DNA of 64,000 bases from Telopea speciosissima (GCF_018873765.1 NC_057925.1:62132470-62196469), one strand, 5' to 3'. Counted from the stretch's first letter, positions 22,193 through 33,801 are shown. Notes: generated by a model not told the origin, from the letters alone. Numbers and translations: made by a program.

Positions 22193-25100
22193 ATTCTCTC
22201 AAAATATATATATAGGTCCTGAATGCTTCAGAATGAATGGAAGAAAGAAGTGGACATTCATTGCTATATCAAAGAGAATAAAAATTGAGTGCTATCAGAT
22301 ATTATCTTTTTTTTTGTCAAAGAGGATTGTGGTTGTTACCTCGTTTGGAGGTTTGAGTTTTGTCATTTCTTAGGACAGAAAAACCACCCCTCAACAACTA
22401 TTATCACCTAGAATTCTAAAGCAAACATCTGTGGGCCTCTAAGGATGATGGATGCTAGTGATTGTTTGTTTTATATTCACATTATGAATAAATAATTCAA
22501 ATTACTCTTAGTGATGGTTGATGTTGTCATTTGAAAATTTTATTTCAAATGAGAAAGTAAACAACAATGAGATACACCCAAAAATAGTTGTCATTGCACG
22601 TGGGACCCAAACATTAATTTTAAGAATGAGCTCAACAATTAAATATATGGATTATTAAGTTATTGAAATTTTCATTGAAAAAAAAAAAATCTTATATTAA
22701 AAGGGTAAAACAAGTTTTATTACAAAATATTTTCATCTTAAAGGGGTGTCAATTAGAAAAAAATTTTAAATAGTTTCTTGTTTACAGCATCCATTTAGAT
22801 TTCGCTATTTTTCTACTGAGCTTTCACTGTAAATTGTAATGAGGTTATACTTCTTTTACAAGTTTTTTCAATAATGTACACTTGTATGTTATTATTGCCA
22901 CTATTAGCTTCCTTTATATCCAAGTATGTGTATATTTCATCGTTAACCAATATGTTTACAGTAATTAGTACTTGGATTATTGTTCTGATTGAGAATTTTT
23001 TTTTATTTTTCAGCCATCTCAAAGTTATGCTTGGAATTGGAGAGTAATAGATTGTTGAAGGTAGAATCAATGGAAGAGTGATTTTTCTTATACTGTAGTA
23101 CCTCATTCATCAGGATTGGTCTTTGGGACTTGTTGATATCACAACCTGTCTCTTTGGTCTGTGCATTTATGTAGATTACCTTTTTTTTCTTCTTTTTTTG
23201 TTCTTTTTTTTTTCTTTTTTTGGTGTCTCAGTGAGATCTTTTTAAACTACTACGATTTTCTTTTAGTGCAAATGTTGGTATTTCATCCAGATAAGACTTT
23301 CCTACATGGGCAGCTAAAGACAATTTGTAGAAAACTAACACTATTCTTGGGACAAAGTACTGAACATAGTTCATAATTGAAAAATTAGGGATAAAATATA
23401 TATATAAATTTCATTGTTTTGAATGCATCTAGCCTGGTTGGTGATGCCGGACGAGGGCACTGCATCACTAAAAAACAATTATTGTTGTCCTTTTACATTA
23501 TTCAAACCAAAGAGGTCTGCTGGAGTCCTTTGTTTTTTATATTTTTTATGTAAGCTCTGCTGGAGCCATTGATACTCAGAGATAACCACCTAAGAGATTC
23601 AATAGTAATGCATTTAAAAATTCTATTCGTGTTAATGCTCCACAAGAATGATTTGATTTCCAATTTCATAGATTTTCATTAAGCATATGCGTGTCTTTAA
23701 TGTCCCAATTTTTGTGCATAATCATCATTTTCTTAGTTTTTTTTGTTTGAAGGGTGGGTGGGTGGTTGGGGAAAGGTTGGCGATGGCAGTGTTAATCCAA
23801 ATAATTATGTTTCCAAAAAATATATATATATAGATATTTTAATAACTCTTTTCACATATGGAAATATGAAATTCCGGTTAATGTGGCAAGTCAATCCAAT
23901 GCTTGGAAAATACCACATTTAAAAGCAAGTCTGTATGGAAAAATCCTAATCTTTGCACCGTTGATAGGGCGAAAATTTTGTAAACAGATAAACTCCAAGT
24001 TCCAGTTTCAAATAAGCGAAATTTGATAAGTATCAAAATAAAGTATTAAAAATCTCATACTATCAGAATGTGCATAGCAGCATAAGCCTCTGAGGAGGTG
24101 CGTGTACACACATAGAAGGGGACTCCAGATCTGTTCCCCAATTGGAACGGTGGGAATAGATCTGAACCCTCCATGGGGGTGGGTCCCACAGCCCATGGAG
24201 GGTTGGGATCTATCCCCACTCCTCCCCATGTAGGTTGCTGAACCCAACTCATAGAAGAGTATGTCATTGTACGGATAGTATATAATTGAATTTAAATATG
24301 AAATTTGACACGTGATCTATATTATCCATCCATATATATCAAACAATCAAATTTACCTTATCATTTTTTTTAAAATGGCACAAATAAGTGTGCAAGACCA
24401 TAACATGTTCTTGGACTTGTGACTTGTGAGTCTAGAAAACATTTTGCATGTTTTGAAATTAAAAATTAAATTTTCACTTGTTTGACCTATCATTCAAATT
24501 CTTAAAGACACCTTTATTGTGGAGGCTCAAAGTTTATGAGTTGCTACTTGTCAAGTAGTTAATAGATATTTTACATCAACAATCAACTACGACGTCTCGT
24601 CAAAAAAGATTTGCACTACAATTGAGTGATCAAGTCCAATGAGTTGATAGATTTTGTTTTAATTTTAATTCAAGGTAAAAGATTCATTCAACCAACCGCA
24701 GAGGTTACACTAGCACTCTGTTTCTCTACCTCTTTCCTCCTCACATGAAATTATCTCTCTATCTTTCATGTTATGAATCTATTTTATTGTTCCTCATTGG
24801 CCCACTCCCCCAAACCCCTTGCTCAAAGAACCCTCTCCCTTAATACAATTAAAAGTTGTCATGCTCGAGGGTTAGGCCCAGGATGATTTGGAAAAAAAAA
24901 TTAGGAGAAAATATATGGACAACTTAGGCCCACAACTAAAATGATTTTGATAGAATGTAGTGGTAGATCAAAATTCATGAAGCCAACCATATTAAATGGC
25001 TAAGATCATATTTCAGTTCGCATTTCCCTTTCTAAGGATGACTCATTGAGTTCTAAGTTCCAACTACTACTAATCTTGCGAATGTGTTCACTTTACCTAC

Positions 25101-25461
25101 TCCTACCTATACCTTTTATTGTCTTCACTCAAAGAAATTAAGAAAAAAAGGCGTCGTTAGACAGCTTTTTCTCATCTGTAAGAATTGGACCTTAGCTTTG
25201 ATATACAGTCCTTAAGCCGACAACCCCTTTTTTTTCCTGTAATTTTATGCCCTTGTCTTGCGATGCAGCAACGGTGAACGACGGGGTCACTCTTAGGATT
25301 GACCCCAATTCCGATTTTGGCCGATCCAGCTCGTCTTTTTGTTTTTTATGTATGAGAACTAGGGTTAGGTTACGGTTCCCCTGGTGATTCAACTTATCAT
25401 CACTGATATTGGCTTCTTAGCATCCCAGATTTTTCTTGTCCCTTTTCCTTTCTATCTAGGA
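22193..25461. other. Intergenic, AT-rich, one palindromic element
   Basis: No gene was recognised in about 3.2 kb. At 24158-24211 a near-perfect palindrome pairs AGATCTGAACCCTCCATGGG with CCCATGGAGGGTTGGGATCT. It lies in a GC-richer patch of about 150 bases (24090-24240) that looks like a MITE whose outer ends I could not fix. The minus-strand frames over it are by-products of the palindrome. Confidence 0.4.
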
Positions 25462-25622
25462 TTGTCAATGCTTTGGCTGATTTTCTAATCAAGAAGGCCA
25501 TGTCTATGCAATGTTCGATAGAAAGGTCAAATTCCACTCTATGGCTATCGAAATCTTGTATTTTTCTAGTCTCGTGCATTTTTGCTCTTGATGAATAGAA
25601 TCATTTTTACCGGAAAAAAAAA
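25462..25622 (+). mobile_element. LINE 3' end remnant (RNase H tail plus poly-A)
   Basis: The plus strand encodes 'VNALADFLIKKAM', which fits the 'ADxLAKKA' C-terminal motif of the RNase H domain at the end of plant L1-type ORF2. The frame stops soon after. Then come 'tttgctcttgatgaatagaa' and an A run at about 25614-25622, as at LINE 3' ends. The rest is absent, so this is a 5'-truncated old insertion. Confidence 0.55.
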
Positions 25623-26080
25623 CTAGGGTTAAGGCATTTGTAGGCTAATTTTCATTTTCTCACCGAGCCTTTGATCGATTTCATTATGAATTGGATAAGA
25701 ATCTGCGAGATGGATCCGGATCATGATTCTTGCTAAAGATTAAAAACAAAGAATCCGAGGTCGATTCTTGCCAATTCTTGAAGTCAACCCAAAAAAAAAA
25801 TCCTTAAATTGAAAAATTATCTACTCATGCCTCTAATAGAGGGGTATGGACCCCATCCGGACAGTGAGAAATGGAGCCGATAATGATCCCTTAAATCTGC
25901 CCTCAAATTTGAAAACTCAACGATTCTCTAGACCAAGTATCGACTTTATTGAATCAACAGAAATCCGGATCGATCATGATCGATTCTAATCAGATTCCGA
26001 TATTTGAAACGATGATCCGGTCCGGACTGATCTGGACCGATTCCAGGTTTTTGAACCTTGATCCATACTGCATGTGCCAT

Positions 26081-26125
26081 TTTATATACATTTTTTTTTT
26101 CCTTCGGATACATCCTCATCCTCTT

Positions 26126-26161
<36 letters not shown>
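26081..26161 (+). promoter_or_regulatory. Candidate TATA box and CT-rich leader of the O-fucosyltransferase-like gene
   Basis: TTTATATACA at 26081-26090 lies about 40 bases before a CT microsatellite (26130-26161), the kind of pyrimidine patch seen at plant transcription starts. A decayed transposon end ('ggtttttgaaccttg', ending 26060) lies just upstream, so the core promoter abuts transposon DNA. Confidence 0.4.
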
Positions 26162-26164
<3 letters not shown>

Positions 26165-26280
26165 GGTCACTGGTCACTGCAGAAAAAGATTTCTTGAAAA
26201 CTAAGCGAAGACGGCAGTGGGGAAGGAAACAGATCTTGTCCAGCCTTAGGAGCCTTTTGGCCACCAGAGATCTGCATATG

Positions 26281-26425
26281 GTGAGTGATCCCTAACAGTA
26301 GGAGTTCTTATTGTCTATCTGTTTATCTACATTGTTTTTTTGTTAGTTTATCTCTCGAATTCATCTTCTACCACCGGGCTTCGTGTGAAGCGATCAAATC
26401 ACAGACACCGTAATTAGCATTTCAG
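26281..26425 (+). other. Likely 5'-leader intron of the O-fucosyltransferase-like gene
   Basis: A strong donor 'atatg|gtgagt' at 26281 and an acceptor 'atttcag|agaaac' ending 26425 bracket 145 bases, followed by the ATG 22 bases on. It is inferred from splice signals alone. Confidence 0.45.
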
Positions 26426-26447
26426 AGAAACCTAGAAAGGAAGTTCC

Positions 26448-28124
26448 ATGAAAGAAGCGAGTTCAACAGAGCCTGTAGGGCAAAATCTAATTAAACTCAT
26501 CAGCAATGTATGCTTCTCCGTCTTTGTCTTCTCTGTTCTTTTATTTACTGTAATTGCCATCACATACCAACCTTCGGATCCCTGGTTTGAATCCTCCAAA
26601 GCCCTCACTAAGGTTTTCACCCAAGTAGAGAACGCCACTTTCAAAACCGATTCTTCGATAATCCAGACCGGCGAGGATCTGGCCACACTCGCCCCTGCTG
26701 TTTCTCCTGCTGCTGCTGCCGAGGTTCCCATCACCACAAACACCATCGAGAAGTCTGAGGAGAAGATTCTTAATTCCAGCTCGACTTTGGACTGTGACTA
26801 TACCTTGAAGCAAGTTAATTGTTCGGATCCGCTTGTTCTCATTGCGATAGAGAAGTTCAATCTCAAGGTATTTAAGTCCATCGTCTTCTTAGGGTATCAA
26901 ACCCCTGTGAATGGATCGAAGCCGAACGAGTGTGATGTGGCTTGGAGATTTCGGAACAAGAAAGAGAAGTCTTGGCGAAAGTATAGAGACTTCAGGAGAT
27001 TTAGGCTTGGCATTGGAGAGAACTGCACCTATGAGGTAGCTAAAGCTAGCGGTTGGCATTCAGGGACTAATGCCAAGCGGCCGAGAGGTAAGATTTCGAG
27101 TTCTTCTTCGAGGAAGGGCAAAGCTCCAAGAGTTTCATCGCCCGTACGTGATGAGGAGATTAATGATACGATACCCACAGTTCAGTCAGATACAGCTTTC
27201 AGAAAGGGGAGATATTTGTACTATTCTCGGGGAGGAGATTACTGCAAAGGTATGAACCATTACTTGTGGAGTTTCTTGTGTGGTCTTGGTGAGGCTCAAT
27301 ATCTGAACAGAACATTCGTGATGGATTTGAGCATTTGCTTGGCTGCGACTTATAATCCAAGTAACAAGGATGACGAGGGTAAGGATTTCCGCTACTATTT
27401 TGATTTCGAGCATCTCAAGGAAGTAGCATCAATTGTCGAGGAAGTAGAATTTCTCAGGGATTGGAAGAAATTGGATAAGGCCCATAAGAAAAAGATCCCG
27501 GTCAGAAAGGTTGCAAGCCACAAGATTACTCCAATGCAGCTAAGGAAAGATAAGAGCACAATCATATGGAGGCAATTTGATGCACCTGAGCCTGAGAATT
27601 ATTGGTACAGAGTATGTGAAGGGCCGGCTGCAAAGTATTTGCAGAGACCGTGGCACGCCCTTTGGAAGTCAAAGAGGCTGATGAATATAGTTTCTGAGAT
27701 TAGTGGCCGGATGGACTGGGATTTTGACGCAGTTCATGTGGTACGAGGAGAAAAAGCTCAGAACAAGGAGCTCTGGCCCCATTTGGATAGCGACACGGCC
27801 CCAGATGTCCTTGTTGAGAAGCTTAAAGGGACCATTCAGCCTTGGCGCCACCTGTACATTGCCACCAATGAGCCATTCTATAATTATTTTGACAAGTTGA
27901 GGTCTCACTACAAGGTTCATTTGCTTGACGATTACAAGGAATTGTGGGGAAACACTAGTGAGTGGTACAACGAGACCAAGCTCTTGACTGATTGGCACCC
28001 GGCTGAATTTGATGGGTATATGAGAGTTGCAGTGGACACTGAGGTCCTGTACAGGGCAAAGACTCGAGTAGAGACATTTTATAACTTGACAATGGATTGC
28101 AAGGATGGCATTAGTACATGCTAA
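26448..28124 (+). CDS. O-fucosyltransferase-like protein, Golgi-type, intronless coding region
   Basis: The 558-residue protein has a short cytosolic N-terminus, one membrane segment (about 20-42, 'FSVFVFSVLLFTVIAI') and a lumenal body, so it is a type II membrane protein as expected for Golgi glycosyltransferases. After a variable stem (about 45-120) come 'LYYSRGGDYCKGMNHYLW' (about 260), 'YLNRTFVMDLSICLAATY', 'RYYFDFEHLKEVAS' and 'HVVRGEKAQNKELWPHLD' followed by 'HLYIATNEPFYNYFDKL'. The GxNH block, the RG(E) segment and the late 'ATNEP' block fit the plant O-fucosyltransferase family (PF10250 class); from memory close plant homologues carry that annotation. Acceptor and linkage are unknown. 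Several N-x-S/T sites are present. The start is the first Met of the frame and directly precedes the membrane anchor. Confidence 0.8.
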   Translation: MKEASSTEPVGQNLIKLISNVCFSVFVFSVLLFTVIAITYQPSDPWFESSKALTKVFTQVENATFKTDSSIIQTGEDLATLAPAVSPAAAAEVPITTNTIEKSEEKILNSSSTLDCDYTLKQVNCSDPLVLIAIEKFNLKVFKSIVFLGYQTPVNGSKPNECDVAWRFRNKKEKSWRKYRDFRRFRLGIGENCTYEVAKASGWHSGTNAKRPRGKISSSSSRKGKAPRVSSPVRDEEINDTIPTVQSDTAFRKGRYLYYSRGGDYCKGMNHYLWSFLCGLGEAQYLNRTFVMDLSICLAATYNPSNKDDEGKDFRYYFDFEHLKEVASIVEEVEFLRDWKKLDKAHKKKIPVRKVASHKITPMQLRKDKSTIIWRQFDAPEPENYWYRVCEGPAAKYLQRPWHALWKSKRLMNIVSEISGRMDWDFDAVHVVRGEKAQNKELWPHLDSDTAPDVLVEKLKGTIQPWRHLYIATNEPFYNYFDKLRSHYKVHLLDDYKELWGNTSEWYNETKLLTDWHPAEFDGYMRVAVDTEVLYRAKTRVETFYNLTMDCKDGISTC

Positions 28125-28387
28125 TCCAGGTTGAGGACAAAGCATAATAAGGAATCCATTTAGAGAAAGGGATTGCAGTCAAAGATTTATTGGTCCATTG
28201 CTTGAGACCTCTTGTGCTTATTTCTGTTTCTTGATCTGGTTCTTGGGTTAAATATATTAGGCGGCTTCTTTCTTTCCTGAATTCCTGTTATGCTTACTTG
28301 TACTTTTATTTTTTGTATTCATGTCTTTCAGCAATTGGATCAGGATCATTTGTGTAAGATATACTTATCCCCATTTTGAAACAAATG

Positions 28388-28665
28388 TCTTTCATATTTC
28401 TCACCAGCTGTGTTGTTCAACCACGCATTTTCAAAGAGATTAACCAGGGCAGAGAGGTGGGTGAACGGGTTTCAACCTGCAGCAGATGTCAAACTTCGTG
28501 ACTGGATTCCTTATTGAGTTGTCCCCATCTGTTTTAAGATCTCCTTAGTAGTTTCACATAGGGCCTCCTTTTCATACTTGTCACCAGCTCTGTTGCTCAA
28601 CCACACTTTCAATGAAGTAAACCAGGGGGGGAGGATGAAGGGATTAAACCTACAGTTGATGTTTG
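28388..28665. repeat. Two direct repeats of about 100 bases, 180 apart
   Basis: 'catatttctcaccagctgtg' near 28393 recurs as 'catacttgtcaccagctctg' near 28573. Both continue through 'tcaaccac', 'aaccaggg' and 'caacctgcag' or close variants. They lie about 270 and 450 bases after the O-fucosyltransferase stop, in or near its 3' region. Confidence 0.65.
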
Positions 28666-29560
28666 GGCAACTGGTAATACCTTGAAATTCCTTGAGAGCT
28701 CAGTTGCACCAAAAGAGAAGTATGACTGGTTGCACTGATGGACCTCACAAAGTCTGTCCACAAATTGGAGGAGCAATGTGTCTCTCTACATGGTGATCGG
28801 ATATGATTGTACGGAGATGACAATTTTTTTCTGATTTGTATCGTGTGCTGCCACTAACACATTTCCCAGGGAGGGATTCAGCAGCGGAGTTTGTGGCTGT
28901 GCATAAATAATAGCTGGTGCTTCAATGATGCCTGGATTGTAAGTTCCTTCCAAACACACTGATGTTTTGCAGTCATTCTGAACATGAATTTGTTTCAGTA
29001 GAGGAACATGGACCTTTACCTCACTAAGTCTTGTGTTAGAAATGCAATTGGTTCTATGGTTTGATTGTTGCAATCACTTTATGTTGACCTTACCAAGTAA
29101 ACTGTTTTGGGCACAATATCCCGCAGGTATATTAGGCATAATTTTGTTTACTCCTAGGGATTGGACATGGGACTAATAGATTTTACCTCTGCCATGAAAC
29201 CATTGTCAAGTTGTAGTTGTCATCCAAGTCCAAAACTAGAGGTTGGGCTCCAAGATCACTTGGCTTGGGTGCTAAACTCGTTGAACAAGAAAGCCAACAG
29301 TTTAATCTATTGTTTGTGTGCTAAGATGACTTCAAGTTTGCAACATTAACTTCAACAAGGGGCGTGTTGAAGTTCATCCACATGATTTTTCCAACTTTTA
29401 AGTAATGACTCTTCCAGTGCAAGATAACTTGCAGATTAACTCTGGATTTTATTGTAATACATCTGCTGTTAAGGATAGTCAGCAAGCCTTATTGCAGCTA
29501 TCTACCTCAATGAAATCCTAGGTTGTGGGCTTCAGCACACCCTAGATTATTATTATTATT
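28666..29560. other. Intergenic, no recognised gene
   Basis: A 95-residue minus-strand frame (29073-28786) has protein-like composition but no family I can name. Later exons of the minus-strand LOG fragment were looked for here and not found. Confidence 0.35.
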
Positions 29561-29569
29561 ATTTTTTGG

Positions 29570-29660
29570 TAAGAAGCACACCCTAGATTATGTTAAAACA
29601 ACATAGCTTAATTCAGCCTTATGCGATCTAAATGGGGTTGACTATATGGATCCTTTTTCT
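29570..29660 (+). repeat. Dispersed repeat with CAA-rich end, copy 2
   Basis: 'aacaacatagcttaattcag' is followed by 'ccttatgcgatctaaatggg', 'gactatatggatcc' and 'cagctctattctgag'. It has the same order of words as the copies at 11640-11800 and 54660-55140. A GA microsatellite follows at about 29767-29792. Confidence 0.45.
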
Positions 29661-29989
29661 TCAATCAGCTCTATTCTGAGACAACTAATACTTCACCCAC
29701 TGCATGGCCTGATATCTGATTACAAGCTTTTCATGAACATATACATATATATAGCTTCCAAGGTACAGAGAGAGAGAGAGAGAGAGAGAGAATGGATCAT
29801 ACCTCGTGTGGAACAAGAGCTGTTGGAATAACTCTGTTCACAAATGGAAAAAAAGAAACATAGAAATCCAAAAGTCATTTTATGAATGAGAAACATATAT
29901 ATATATATGTATATATATAGAAGTTGTAAAGAAGAAGCTAGCAGGAGTTGATCTTTCTTGAATCTTGATGTGTTTTTTCTTTCTCTTAC

Positions 29990-30323
29990 CCAAGAACATT
30001 ACATCCACCATTGAAAACAGTCGGAGACACCAAACCCATAAGCCCAACACTTCCTCCTCCATAAATCAGATCTATCTTTCTCTCCACCTGTACATCATAT
30101 TAATCCTAAAACCCTTAAAAGGAAATCCAAGAGAAAAGAGCCAATTAAACCCAAAAAGAGAGAATAAGAAGTATAAAATAGAACCAAAAAGGAAAAAAAA
30201 AAAGAAACACAAACAAACCAGTTCTCTTCCAAGATTAAGGGCTGCATCACAGAATATTTTTCTATTCCCTGATTTACTTCCACAGAAGACACAAACCGTT
30301 TTGAACTTCCCCATGTTCTTCAC
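29990..30323 (-). pseudogene. LOG: LONELY GUY (LOG) first two exons only
   Basis: LOG enzymes release active cytokinin bases from cytokinin riboside 5'-monophosphates. On the minus strand, exon 1 (30323-30219) encodes '[17 protein letters not shown]' and '[10 protein letters not shown]'. After a 131-base GT-AG intron, exon 2 (30087-29990) encodes '[20 protein letters not shown]' and '[10 protein letters not shown]'. This is the nucleotide-binding first third of LOG at the expected intron positions, ending at a good donor (GG|GTAAGAG). The expected third exon, with the catalytic 'PGGxGTxxE' motif, was not found between 29990 and the O-fucosyltransferase gene at 28124. The exons themselves look undamaged, so the loss of the 3' part may be recent, or a later exon lies too diverged for me to see. 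Two alternative Met starts exist (30323 and 30314). Confidence 0.75.
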
Positions 30324-31603
30324 TCTTCACCTGCAGTACTGGAATAGAAAGCCAACCCTTCTTGAAGCCTCCATTAATGGCCAGCAAGAGTACTACAGTA
30401 TTTTATATTACTATCTTCTTCCAAATAAGAAAACAAGTATTCCTTTTTTTTGTTTTTGTGAATAATAATAATTGTTAAATGTGATTAGACCTAGCAAGAT
30501 AAGTGACATATAAGATTCTTTCTTTTCCCCATCTGTTTGGAGCTAACAGAAATGGCATCTTCTCTTGATCTCCTTTGAAAGTCATCAGTGATCATCCCCC
30601 TTCTAGGAATTCATGGCAAGCCTGATCAATCATGGGTCGGACCGGTTTCCAAGAACCAACCGCATTGTTGGGTTCTAATTATTCCATTATTATCTAAATC
30701 GGTCACGGACTGATCGGAAATTGGTCATGGATCGGTTAAAATCAGCCAAATAAATATGCCCAAAACCCTAGAAATCCACTATGGATTGACCGATCGATCT
30801 GAATTAGCCGATCTGATCCCAATTCTTTAAGGCCGGTCGACTGTAGTGAAACCGAACCCTTTTCGGTTCAACATCTGATCCCATTATTTTCTGAACCATG
30901 GTTACTGCGATTGGGCCCATCCACGCCTTCTTCTATTCTCTGTTTTTATGGTCCACACGATGGGCCTGGTAACTAACCAACAGAGACTTGCATATTGCCC
31001 AGAGAAGAGCCCCACAGCCCATCATACTGGGCCCCACCTGGAAGATAGTGACAATATCTTTAGCCTTACCCAATTCCCAATACCCATAAACAAGCTATTT
31101 CTGTTGTCCAAAGTAAATCAAAGCAGTTAAAATGTGGGCTCAAGCATGCGTTGGAGATAATGATGGAACTGACCCAATGTGGTTCTCACCCTCTTAATGT
31201 CCAATCAAAGTCCATCACATCACAAGTTTTATGGGCTTGGTTCCACATATAAAGAGGATATGAACATTCAAAATCAAATATGGATGTAGATGTAAATTAG
31301 ATAAACAAGAGGGAAATCATCTCATTTGATGTTTTGATCTTAGTTGGGTCAGCACTGAAAGTAAGAGCAAAACCAAATTTCTTTTCAACCTCCACTTTGT
31401 CACTTACCTATATTTTGAATCAATAATATATACATCAAGAGTTCATTTATTCCTCATTATCAACAAGAAGAACAAAAAATATTATTATTATTATTATTAT
31501 TATTATTACATAAGAAAACATGATTTGACATTTTGACCGATATAATGCAGCTCTCCCTTATTTTATTTGGTGGGATTAGGGTCGAAGGTTGTGATGAGAC
31601 TTG
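30324..31603. other. Upstream of the LOG fragment, degenerate repeat DNA
   Basis: 30604-30910 is rich in 'ggtcgg', 'ccgat' and 'gatcgg' words and ends near 'tgaaccatgg', which resembles a decayed copy of the hAT-like family described at 33576 and 61724. A pure ATT microsatellite occupies about 31480-31508. No gene was recognised. Confidence 0.4.
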
Positions 31604-31740
31604 GGTTGTGTTTGGTATGTATTCTCATAATAGATTTTGATTATAGGATGTATATTAAAGCAAAAAAATAAAGAATTATATTTTAAAATACGTTCTAGAC
31701 ACAGAATCTATTTCGAAAATGTATACTAAATACAACACAA
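31604..31740. mobile_element. Small MITE, ends 'ggttgtgtttggtatg'
   Basis: The left GGGTTGTGTTTGGTATGTAT is matched by the right end, which on the reverse strand reads TTGTGTTGTATTTAGTATAC. Length is about 137 bases, AT-rich, noncoding. Elements with this kind of end recur at 41696-41822. Confidence 0.5.
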
Positions 31741-31937
31741 CTTTGATCACTTGGATAGTGGTTAATCCACTTAATTCAATTTCTAAGGTGATTTAAGTCT
31801 AGAGTTTGATAGAGAGAATGACAAATATTGTTTTGGTTTAACAAGGATGATAAATGGACATCGTACAACACTAGGGTTGGGATGGGCTCAAGTAAGTGTT
31901 GTGCCCAAACAAGGCTAATTGGGGCTAATATAGGTAA

Positions 31938-32132
31938 GGGAAAAGGAACGCCACCCGGTCATGAGTGTGGCGTGTACCTGCACCCAATGTTGTGTGTGAA
32001 ATTAATGACCGGTGCACCCCCCCCCCCCTTGAAAGGCAGAAAGGACCAGAGGTGCGTTGATCATTTCACACACGACTGTGTCTGGGTGCAGGTACACGTC
32101 GCACTACTCGACCGAGTGGCGCTCTTTCTCCC
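31938..32132. mobile_element. Mutator-type MITE with perfect 9-base target duplication
   Basis: TATAGGTAA stands at 31929-31937 and again at 32133-32141. Between them the left end GGGAAAAGGAACGCCACCCG is matched by the inverted right end (GGGAGAAAGAGCGCCACTCG on the reverse strand). Similarity runs for about 75 bases per arm, including 'gtgtacctgcaccca' on both sides. A C run sits in the middle (32016-32028). It has no coding capacity. Confidence 0.8.
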
Positions 32133-32141
32133 TATAGGTAA

Positions 32142-33567
32142 ACATGAAACAATGTGAATAAGGTAAGGTTTTAACCTCTTTTAAGCCCCGTCTAGTAGTT
32201 GTTTTCACCTAAACACCTTGCTGAAAGAAATAGGTTTTTTCCTTAAAGTTTTCAACATAGTTTGAGATTTCTATTTCCACTTGGGTTTTGGTTGGGTTGA
32301 AATTAAAATATTTTGGAGTTCAGTCAAAATTCAATTGAAATCTAGTACATTTCGATGGGTTATTTCAACGGTCAAATAGTAATATTTTGACTTAAAACTG
32401 CAAGGGAAATAATTAAGCATCTCTAAATGTATTTGAACCTCATTAGTTTAAACATACACCCGAAATGATAATATTTGGTTTCATAGTCTACAAGAATCTC
32501 TCAAAATCCATCACAACAGTCGTATGAGTGAAATTTTTAAAATTTAAGAAAATAAGAATTTTTTTTACACTGTGAGTGAAGAAAAAATACACCCATCTTT
32601 TTTCTTTTTTTTTTTAACACCCATCTAGGGTGATAAATGTTCTACCTCTCTATAGTACAAAATTGATAATACCCCTTGATTTGTTGACTATTCTCCAATA
32701 CCCTCTGAACAACATCATAAAACCCTTGGTCAAGGGATTCTCCACTGACTGTGGATGTAGGAAAATTGCCTCCTCTTTGCTCCTGCACTTCAATTCATGG
32801 AAACCTCTACTTCCCCACCTCTTGTAGGCTTGCTTTCATGGAGAATGCAGACAAATCATCTCCCAGAAACCAACCTGTTTCTACAGTAAGACAGATTTTC
32901 TGCAAGATCAACTTAGAGAATAAGGATGAGAAGAAGAAGATAAACGTTTTTGGGTAATTTTTTGTTTGAAACAACCTGGGTATTTATAAACCGTAATAAT
33001 CATTTACAACAATCACTTCCAGATTCAAATTGAACAATTAGATAATAATTAACACTTTATTAAATATATCCAACAAACTTTCTTCACCTGCCCGATGTGG
33101 GACTATTCTCAAAACTCACTATTTTGAAAATACTATAACATCATCCAGTGTTTTGGTCCGATGGATGAAGATACACTTACCTGTAATCTTTTCAAAACTC
33201 TTTTCCTGTACAATATAGCAACTGAGAAGACAAGAGAAATTGATAGGTCAAATACTTTTCATTCTATTTCTTGATCTCATGAAAGAGTCTTCTTTTCCCT
33301 TCTTCTCATTCTGTCTTTGCATTCTCTGTTCTTAATCTTAGTTTAGTTATTGATTTGGTCCCCTTTTTTCCTATTGCCATTATTTGCCCATACATAGTTA
33401 CGTACACAATATGATTAGGCAGGAGTAACTTCGGCAAATTGTTGGTGGAATTCGACCATCTGATGATCGATAGAAGCACTTAGAATTAAAACAGATTATG
33501 AATGCCAAGTAAATTCTTTTTTCCCTTTTCTCTCTCAATACATGAATGCTGCAAATGCTGTTGGTCC
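32142..33567. other. Intergenic, no recognised gene
   Basis: AT-rich DNA. 'cacctgcccgatgtgggac' near 33086 resembles words common in small plant LTR-type repeats, but no paired ends were found. Confidence 0.35.
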
Positions 33568-33575
33568 ATCACAAC

Positions 33576-33801
33576 CAGGGTTTTAAAACATGAAATCGGG
33601 GATGGAATCAGTCATTGGCGATTTCGGTTCAAATCAGTGCTCAAGAACCATGGAATCGATCCTCTTATCCAAAAAAAGGAAAATTTCTAGACTTTTTTTT
33701 AAGTGATCCTATTGTGTTGGATAGGTGGAAATCGGGATCGATCATGGCCTCCGATCTGAAGCGTCTGATTCATCGATGAATTCCGGATTCTTAGAACCTT
33801 G
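33576..33801. mobile_element. hAT-like MITE with exact 8-base target duplication
   Basis: ATCACAAC stands at 33568-33575 and 33802-33809. The 226-base insert begins CAGGGTTTTAAAAC and ends with 'ttcttagaaccttg', whose reverse reads CAAGGTTCTAAGAA. The interior is full of 'gatcg' and 'ggaatc' words on both strands. The 8-base duplication and CARGGTTYTAA ends fit hAT. Confidence 0.75.

Noticed and set aside
26074-26295. Plus-strand frames over the CT microsatellite
   Set aside because: They are translations of a simple repeat in the leader of the O-fucosyltransferase-like gene.
28786-29073. Minus-strand 95-codon frame considered as a LOG 3' exon
   Set aside because: It contains neither the PGGxGTxxE motif nor any other LOG block, and I know no other family for it.
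29965-30465. Plus-strand open frame of 166 codons
   Set aside because: It lies antisense to the LOG exons and its product is low-complexity Lys/Pro-rich sequence without a family.
31480-31508. ATT run as a regulatory or CRISPR-like repeat
   Set aside because: It is a plain trinucleotide microsatellite; CRISPR arrays do not occur in plant nuclear DNA.
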